A DNA stretch of 9,763 nt from positions 1 through 9,763 of the forward strand of contig CAJPKN010000052.1 of assembly GCA_905370385.1 (NCBI GenBank). The letters are read 5' to 3'. Of this stretch, positions 6,345 through 9,763 are shown piece after piece. Each line of letters opens with the position of its first letter. Position 1 is the stretch's first letter. This DNA comes from Stomatobaculum longum. GTDB lineage: Bacteria; Bacillota; Clostridia; Lachnospirales; Lachnospiraceae. Both the position numbers and the translations under genes were made by a program. The notes under the pieces were generated by a model, which was not told the origin of the DNA, searched no databases, and saw only the letters and a list, made by a program, of their open reading frames with translations.

Positions 6345-7294
6345 GCCTTCTTCTCACTCCCATCGCCCGGCGTTGCCACCGAAGCGGTCTCCTTTAAAGC
6401 GGTCACCAGTCCCGCCATATTCTGAATGTCGGACGGAATCACGATCTTGGTCGCTCTGCCGTCCGCGACGCGGGTCAAAGCATCCAGACCGCGGAGACGC
6501 AACACAGCCTCATCGGCACCCGCCTCGCGAATCAGACGGATACCCTCTGCCTCTGCCTCCTTGACGGCGCGAATTGCCTTTGCCTGACCTTCCGCCTCCT
6601 GAATCTTTCTCTCCTTCTCTGCCTCTGCGCGGAGAATCGCGGTCTGCTTCTCTGCCTCCGCATTCAGGATAGCCGCCTCCTTGTTACCCTGCGCGTTCAG
6701 GACCGCGGACTCCTTCTTACCCTGTGCCAGGGTGATGAGCTCACGCTTCTCGCGCTCTGCCTTCATCTGCTTCTCCATTGCTTCGCGAATCGCATCCGGC
6801 GGGAGAATGTTCTTCAGCTCGACACGGTTTACCTTGATGCCCCAGGGATCGGTCGCGACATCCAGCTGAGAGCGCATCTCGGTGTTGATGGTCTCACGGG
6901 AGGTCAGCGTGGTATCGAGGTCCATGGAACCGATGATGTTACGAAGCGTGGTTGCCGTCAGGTTCTCGATTGCGGAAATCGGGTTCTCGACACCGTAGGC
7001 ATAGAGCTTCGGCTCGGTAATCACAAAAAAGACAACGGAGTCGATGCGCATCGTGACATTATCCTTCGTAATCACGGGCTGCGGCGGGAAGTCCGCCACC
7101 TGCTCCTTCAGGTTGACGCGCTTCGCAATGCGGTCCACAAACGGAATCTTGAGATGAACGCCCGCATCCCAAGTCGAGTGGTAACGTCCCAGCCGCTCGA
7201 TGATGAGAGCCTGTGCCTGCGGCACAATGCAAATACCGTTAACGAGAATCGCGAGAAACAGAACCAACAGAATACCACCCGGTATAAACGGCAT
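6341..7294 (-). CDS. SPFH/Band 7 (stomatin/prohibitin-like) membrane protein
   Basis: SPFH proteins assemble into large ring or cage oligomers on the membrane and organise membrane domains or control membrane proteases. One N-terminal hydrophobic segment (about 5-25, GGILLVLFLAILVNGICIV) anchors it, followed by the SPFH domain: IIERLGRYHSTWDAGVHLKI (31-50), PFVDRIAKRVNLKEQ, VITKDNVTMRIDSVVFFVIT, NLTATTLRNIIGSMDLDTTL and WGIKVNRVELKNILPP. Residues 170-260 are an Ala/Glu/Lys-rich coiled coil with six 11-residue repeats (193-258), and the end is hydrophilic. At 317 residues it matches the QmcA/stomatin group. The ATG at 7292-7294 has AAAGGAGG 6 nt upstream. It is the first gene of the minus-strand cluster. 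The NfeD-type partner often found beside such genes is absent in the window. Confidence 0.93.
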   Translation of the reverse strand: MPFIPGGILLVLFLAILVNGICIVPQAQALIIERLGRYHSTWDAGVHLKIPFVDRIAKRVNLKEQVADFPPQPVITKDNVTMRIDSVVFFVITEPKLYAYGVENPISAIENLTATTLRNIIGSMDLDTTLTSRETINTEMRSQLDVATDPWGIKVNRVELKNILPPDAIREAMEKQMKAEREKRELITLAQGKKESAVLNAQGNKEAAILNAEAEKQTAILRAEAEKERKIQEAEGQAKAIRAVKEAEAEGIRLIREAGADEAVLRLRGLDALTRVADGRATKIVIPSDIQNMAGLVTALKETASVATPGDGSEKKA

Positions 7295-7300
7295 ACTTTT

Positions 7301-7308
7301 CCTCCTTT
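7301..7308 (-). promoter_or_regulatory. Ribosome binding site of the SPFH protein gene
   Basis: The minus strand reads AAAGGAGG, an excellent Shine-Dalgarno match 6 nt before the ATG at 7292-7294. Confidence 0.75.
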
Positions 7309-7322
7309 ATTTGAGAAAATAC

Positions 7323-7332
7323 AACAATTGTT
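7323..7332. repeat. 10-bp perfect palindrome AACAATTGTT near the cluster start site
   Basis: AACAATTGTT is self-complementary and, with flanking partial symmetry, sits at about +2 to +11 of the predicted minus-strand transcript starting from the -10 at 7341-7346. The position fits a repressor operator, but no regulator is known for it and short AT-rich palindromes arise by chance. Confidence 0.3.
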
Positions 7333-7340
7333 TTCATTTC

Positions 7341-7369
7341 AGTATAGCATAATCCGGACTGTTTTGCTT
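7341..7369 (-). promoter_or_regulatory. Predicted promoter of the SPFH-nadE-rpoD-queH cluster (extended -10)
   Basis: The minus strand reads TGC followed by TATACT (7341-7346), a 5/6 match to the sigma-A -10 box with a TGn extension. At 17-bp spacing the -35 position (7364-7369) reads AAGCAA, which is weak, as extended -10 promoters tolerate. The start site would be near 7334, giving a leader of about 40 nt. The -35 region overlaps that of the divergent rrf2 promoter. Confidence 0.6.
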
Positions 7370-7374
7370 GCCAA
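7362..7374. repeat. Left arm of a 13-bp perfect inverted repeat around the rrf2 promoter
   Basis: TTTTGCTTGCCAA is the exact reverse complement of TTGGCAAGCAAAA at 7424-7436, with 49 bp between the arms. This arm covers the -35 boxes of both divergent promoters. Because it lies upstream of the predicted rrf2 start site, the pair cannot fold in the rrf2 message and would act as DNA, for example as two copies of a protein site. Confidence 0.6.
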
Positions 7375-7396
7375 AGCGTTTTTTTCCTGCTATTCT
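7368..7396 (+). promoter_or_regulatory. Predicted rrf2 promoter (extended -10)
   Basis: TTGCCA (7368-7373) and TATTCT (7391-7396) are separated by 17 bp, and the -10 is preceded by TGC (7388-7390), an extended -10. Transcription would start near 7403, leaving a leader of about 50 nt. It diverges from the SPFH cluster promoter with overlapping -35 boxes. Confidence 0.65.
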
Positions 7397-7399
7397 AAA

Positions 7400-7420
7400 T
7401 CCCGAGTGAATTACTAGGAA
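7400..7420. promoter_or_regulatory. Imperfect inverted repeat, candidate Rrf2 operator
   Basis: TCCCGAGT (7400-7407) and ACTAGGAA (7413-7420) form an inverted repeat matching at 6 of 8 positions with a 5-bp spacer. It begins 3 bp after the rrf2 -10 box, across the predicted start site. A CCnnAGT-type arm facing ACTnGG resembles the general form of operators of Rrf2-family regulators, which commonly repress their own genes. The assignment is inference. Confidence 0.4.
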
Positions 7421-7423
7421 ATG

Positions 7424-7436
7424 TTGGCAAGCAAAA
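7424..7436. repeat. Right arm of the 13-bp perfect inverted repeat
   Basis: TTGGCAAGCAAAA, the exact reverse complement of 7362-7374, lies in the rrf2 leader just before the ribosome binding site. Part of it also belongs to a local 5-bp hairpin, CAAGC-AAAA-GCTTG (7428-7441), which could form in the RNA directly next to the Shine-Dalgarno sequence. Confidence 0.6.
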
Positions 7437-7442
7437 GCTTGG

Positions 7443-7448
7443 AAGGAG
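7443..7448 (+). promoter_or_regulatory. rrf2 ribosome binding site that fixes the start
   Basis: AAGGAG lies 5 nt before the ATG at 7454. An in-frame ATG at 7421 would add 11 residues, but it has no ribosome binding site and lies inside the candidate regulatory sequences. Confidence 0.75.
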
Positions 7449-7453
7449 TTGTC

Positions 7454-7924
7454 ATGAAAATATCCACAAAGGGGCGCTACGCGCTTCGCCTGATGATGGA
7501 ATTTGCGAGACAGCCGGAGCAAGTCACGCGTTTAAAAGATGCCGCCGCAAAGCAGGAGCTCTCGGAAAAGTATCTGGAGCAGATTGTGTCCGTGCTGAGC
7601 AAAGCGGGTTTCGTGAAGAGCATACGGGGCGCTCAGGGCGGCTATCTCCTGACCCGCGCACCCGAAAGTTACTCGGTCGGCGACATCTTACGCCTGACCG
7701 AGGGCAATATGGCACCGGTTGTCTGTCTCGGGCAGGACTCGGTCTCCTGCGATCTCGCCGAACGATGTGTATCCCGCTCCGTCTTTTCGCGCATTGAGGA
7801 TGCGGTCAATGAGGTAATCGACAACATCAGCCTCGCCGATTTGCTGAGCGAGGAGGAAAAGCTATCCCACAGTACGGCTCCGCTTCCCGAGGATGCGCAC
7901 CACCGCTGTCAAGGCGCTCGCTGA
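7454..7924 (+). CDS. Rrf2-family transcriptional regulator (IscR/CymR-like)
   Basis: Rrf2 regulators are dimeric winged-helix DNA-binding proteins that sense Fe-S clusters, NO, redox state or cysteine supply. The start at 7454 gives the family's typical beginning MKISTKGRYALRLM; the winged HTH covers about 1-66 (LKDAAAKQELSEKYLEQIV, then SIRGAQGGYLL). Three cysteines, C91, C99 and C105, sit where IscR has its cluster ligands, with spacing C-x7-C-x5-C instead of the x5/x5 of E. coli IscR, so an Fe-S cluster is plausible. The last 20 residues are a poorly conserved tail with one more Cys. At 156 residues it is of normal size. The gene stands alone: no cysteine desulfurase or scaffold gene follows, and a hairpin terminator lies 18 bp after the stop. 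The candidate operator at 7400-7420 suggests self-control, possibly also of the divergent cluster. Confidence 0.92.
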   Translation: MKISTKGRYALRLMMEFARQPEQVTRLKDAAAKQELSEKYLEQIVSVLSKAGFVKSIRGAQGGYLLTRAPESYSVGDILRLTEGNMAPVVCLGQDSVSCDLAERCVSRSVFSRIEDAVNEVIDNISLADLLSEEEKLSHSTAPLPEDAHHRCQGAR

Positions 7925-7941
7925 GCGCGACTCTGCAGACA

Positions 7942-7975
7942 GAAAAGGCACCCGACCTAGGTCGGGTGCTTTTTC
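7942..7975. terminator. Bidirectional intrinsic terminator between rrf2 and the aminotransferase gene
   Basis: The core GCACCCGACC/GGTCGGGTGC is a perfect stem around the centre TA (7958-7959). It is extended by an AAAA/TTTT pairing on the outside. On the plus strand five T follow (7970-7974), serving rrf2; on the minus strand the stem is followed by CCTTTT, serving the aminotransferase gene, whose stop is at 8041. Symmetry and placement between two convergent genes support use in both directions. The 65 bp from here to 8040 hold nothing else I can support. Confidence 0.88.
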
Positions 7976-8040
7976 CGTTTCGGCGCTCATCATACAGCGT
8001 TTCATTTCCGGGCATTTTCTCGTATTCTTTCAGCGCTTTT

Positions 8041-9366
8041 TCAGTCCTTGCTATCTTCCGCGCGCTTCGGCTCTTCCGCCTCCAGCGCCGCAAGGAATTT
8101 CTCGACACTCACGTACTTCACGCAGAGCGTAAAGAGTTCCGCCGCGATGCGCAAATCGTTGAGGGGCGGGAAGGAGGGCGCAATGCGGATGTTTGAATCG
8201 TGGGGATCCTTGCCGCCCGGCCAGGTCGCACCGGCACCGGTCATAACCACGCCGGCCTTTGCGCAGCGGGACACCACCTTCTTCGCACAGCCGTCGAGAG
8301 TGTCGAAGGAGATAAAGTAACCGCCCTTCGGCTTGGTCCAAGTGCCGATGCCGAGACCGCCGAGTTCGCGCTCCAGAATCTCCTCGACCATCTCGAACTT
8401 AGGACGAAGGATATCTGCGTGCTTTCTCATGTGCTCGACCATGCCGTGGATATCCTCGAAGAAGCGGACGTGGCGCAGCTGGTTCACCTTGTCGTGGCCT
8501 ATGGTCTGCACTCGGAGTTGCTTCTTGATGTCATCGAGGTTATTCAGCGAGGAAGCGAGCGCCGCGATGCCGGAGCCCGGGAAGCTTACCTTCGAGGTCG
8601 AAGCAAACTTGTAGACAAGGTCCGGATTGCCTGCGCGCTTGCACTCCGCGAGAATCTCGATAATCGTATCCTGATCGAGGTCATAGAGGTGATGAATCGT
8701 GTAGGCATTGTCCCAGTAGAGACGGAAATCCTTGGCCGCGGGCTTTAAACGCGCCAGGCGGCGAACGGTTTCATCCGAATAGGAATTACCGGTCGGATTC
8801 GAATACTTCGGGACGCACCAAATTCCCTTGATGGCCTCGTCCTCGGCCACCAGCTTTTCGACAAGGTCCATATCCGGTCCGGTCGGCAGCATGGGCACCG
8901 GGACATTCTCAATGCCAAAGTACTCGGTGATTGCAAAGTGACGGTCGTAACCCGGCACAACACAGAGGAATTTCACCTTGTCCAGTTTGCACCAGGGAGT
9001 CGCTCCCATCACACCGTGCGTATAGCAGCGGGAAATCGTGTCGTACATGACGTTTAAGCTCGAGTTTCCGTAGAGGATGATGTGGTCGTAGGGCACTTCC
9101 ATCATATCTCCCATGAGCTCCAGGGCCTCGGGAATGCCGGTCAATACGCCGTAGTTGCGGCAGTCCGTGCCGTCTTCGGAGCGAAGCTCACTGTCCTCGT
9201 TCAACACCGCCATCATTCCCATCGAGAGATCCAGCTGCTCCGTACAGGGCTTGCCGCGACTCATATCGAGCTTCAGGGCCATGGCCTGCATCTCCTTGTA
9301 CTTTGCCTTGAGCTCCTTCTTTAAGCCCAGCAATTCTTCCTTGGTCAACTCTGCGTATGGTTTCAT
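8041..9366 (-). CDS. PLP-dependent aspartate aminotransferase, subgroup Ic type
   Basis: The enzyme belongs to fold-type I aminotransferases and most closely resembles the subgroup Ic aspartate aminotransferases, which interconvert aspartate/2-oxoglutarate and oxaloacetate/glutamate. Markers over 441 residues: LDMSRGKPC (33-41), RNYGVLTGIPEALELM (70-85) at the substrate cleft, GNSSLNVMYD (100-109) for cofactor phosphate, PKYSNPTGNSYS (186-197, N190), LYWDNAY (216-222, D219 and Y222), the Schiff-base lysine K259 in FASTSKVSFPGSG, and R394 in SNIRIAPSFP for the substrate carboxylate. All key residues are present. The ATG at 9364-9366 has AAGGAG 5 nt upstream. It has its own promoter and ends at the bidirectional terminator, so it looks monocistronic. 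Substrate choice is inferred from family resemblance only. The last 15 residues are a charged tail. Confidence 0.88.
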   Translation of the reverse strand: MKPYAELTKEELLGLKKELKAKYKEMQAMALKLDMSRGKPCTEQLDLSMGMMAVLNEDSELRSEDGTDCRNYGVLTGIPEALELMGDMMEVPYDHIILYGNSSLNVMYDTISRCYTHGVMGATPWCKLDKVKFLCVVPGYDRHFAITEYFGIENVPVPMLPTGPDMDLVEKLVAEDEAIKGIWCVPKYSNPTGNSYSDETVRRLARLKPAAKDFRLYWDNAYTIHHLYDLDQDTIIEILAECKRAGNPDLVYKFASTSKVSFPGSGIAALASSLNNLDDIKKQLRVQTIGHDKVNQLRHVRFFEDIHGMVEHMRKHADILRPKFEMVEEILERELGGLGIGTWTKPKGGYFISFDTLDGCAKKVVSRCAKAGVVMTGAGATWPGGKDPHDSNIRIAPSFPPLNDLRIAAELFTLCVKYVSVEKFLAALEAEEPKRAEDSKD

Positions 9367-9371
9367 CGCCG

Positions 9372-9377
9372 CTCCTT
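9372..9377 (-). promoter_or_regulatory. Ribosome binding site of the aminotransferase gene
   Basis: The minus strand reads AAGGAG with 5 nt to the ATG at 9364-9366. Confidence 0.7.
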
Positions 9378-9403
9378 TCGGGCTGTGTTAATATTTTCAC
9401 GAA

Positions 9404-9432
9404 ATTCTAGCACTGATTTGCCTTCCGCGCAA
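9404..9432 (-). promoter_or_regulatory. Predicted promoter of the aminotransferase gene (extended -10)
   Basis: On the minus strand TTGCGC (9427-9432) and TAGAAT (9404-9409) are 17 bp apart, and TGC directly precedes the -10. The start would be near 9397. It lies in the 76-bp gap after the alcohol dehydrogenase stop, and no hairpin terminator is visible between the two genes, so some read-through into the aminotransferase gene is possible. Confidence 0.6.
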
Positions 9433-9442
9433 GTCCCTTCGT

Positions 9443-9763
9443 TTAGGCACGCGAATAAATATTCCGAATATCCTCATACGCCAAGACGCGGAAGGAACCG
9501 ATGCTGCGGCTCTTCTGATAGCTGCACTCGTCCGTAAAGGCGAGAATTTCTTCTTCGCTCGCCGCATGACCGAGGAGTTCGCCGAGGTGTATCGGCATGC
9601 CGAGGGAGGCAAAGAATTCCTCCGTCGCCCGTATTCCGGCCTCGATGCGCTCCTCTTCCGTGCCCTCCGTAATGCCGTAGACCTTTTCCGCAAAGCGGAC
9701 AAAGCGCGCGGGATTCGCATCCTTCACATAGCGCGCCCAGGCAGGGAAAACCGCTGTCAGCGT
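9443..9763 (-). CDS. Iron-containing alcohol dehydrogenase, C-terminal part (partial, 5' end outside window)
   Basis: The frame is open to the window edge and stops with TAA at 9443-9445. The visible 106 residues begin TLTAVFPAWARYVKDANPAR and continue RFAEKVYGI, then a helix-rich segment with FFASLGMPIHLGELL, EEILAFTDECSYQKSRSIGS and YEDIRNIYSRA at the end. The FPAW-x-(R/K)YV start, the 'GI..T..FF.SLGMP' segment and the C-terminal 'I..IY' pattern are typical of the YqhD/butanol-dehydrogenase branch of group III alcohol dehydrogenases, which reduce aldehydes with NAD(P)H in fermentation or detoxification. The cofactor loop and metal-binding residues lie outside the window, so activity cannot be judged. 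The GTG at 9725-9727 is an internal valine codon, not a start. Confidence 0.88.
   Translation of the reverse strand, partial: TLTAVFPAWARYVKDANPARFVRFAEKVYGITEGTEEERIEAGIRATEEFFASLGMPIHLGELLGHAASEEEILAFTDECSYQKSRSIGSFRVLAYEDIRNIYSRA

Noticed and set aside
5622..6425. 267-codon plus-strand reading frame opposite nadE
   Set aside because: It is a product of high GC and third-position bias in nadE; composition is Arg/His/Gln-rich and no start signal is present.
6541..6720. Repeated CTCTGCCTC-like DNA segments
   Set aside because: They are the coding counterpart of the Ala/Glu-rich 11-residue protein repeats, not an independent DNA repeat or CRISPR-like array.
7421..7453. Upstream in-frame ATG for rrf2
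   Set aside because: It would add 11 residues before the family's standard MKISTKGRYA start, has no Shine-Dalgarno sequence and overlaps the inverted repeat.

Overview
The window reads as chromosomal, mostly housekeeping DNA from a fairly GC-rich anaerobic Gram-positive bacterium, most likely a Clostridia/Lachnospiraceae-type organism. This is inferred from gene content: an A-type flavoprotein (FprA), QueH instead of QueG, a two-domain BirA with an N-terminal HTH, a Clostridia-style primary sigma factor, an Rrf2 regulator, a subgroup Ic aminotransferase and an iron-containing alcohol dehydrogenase. Strong purine-rich Shine-Dalgarno sequences fit the same picture. No mobile element, CRISPR array, tRNA or rRNA was seen.

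Layout. (1) Positions 1-452, plus strand: the 3' end of fprA, cut by the window edge. (2) Positions 7294 down to 374, minus strand: a tight seven-gene run in the order SPFH/stomatin-like protein, nadE, SpoU-type RNA methyltransferase, small three-helix membrane protein, birA (TTG start), rpoD, queH. Four of its six junctions are 4-bp ATGA overlaps, one is a 9-bp gap (membrane protein/birA) and one a 43-bp gap (birA/rpoD). (3) Positions 7295-7453: a divergent control region with two extended -10 promoters whose -35 boxes overlap, an exact 13-bp inverted repeat and two smaller palindromes. (4) Positions 7454-7924, plus strand: a stand-alone Rrf2-family regulator with three cysteines suited to an Fe-S cluster. 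(5) Positions 7942-7975: a terminator hairpin that can work in both directions. (6) Positions 9366 down to 8041, minus strand: a PLP-dependent aspartate-type aminotransferase with its own promoter. (7) Positions 9763 down to 9443, minus strand: the C-terminal end of an iron-containing alcohol dehydrogenase, cut by the window edge.

The large minus-strand cluster joins central maintenance functions: NAD synthesis, biotin loading, RNA modification (SpoU methylase, queuosine) and the primary sigma factor. Close packing suggests co-transcription, though the functions do not form one pathway.

I see no clearly new multi-gene system. The most unusual signals are in the non-coding architecture. fprA and queH converge and overlap by 79 bp. 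The best plus-strand terminator after fprA is a perfect 13-bp hairpin plus T6 buried near the 5' end of queH, so an fprA transcript could be antisense to almost all of queH. The other signal is the exact 13-bp inverted repeat around the rrf2 promoter, one arm of which lies across the shared -35 region of both divergent promoters.
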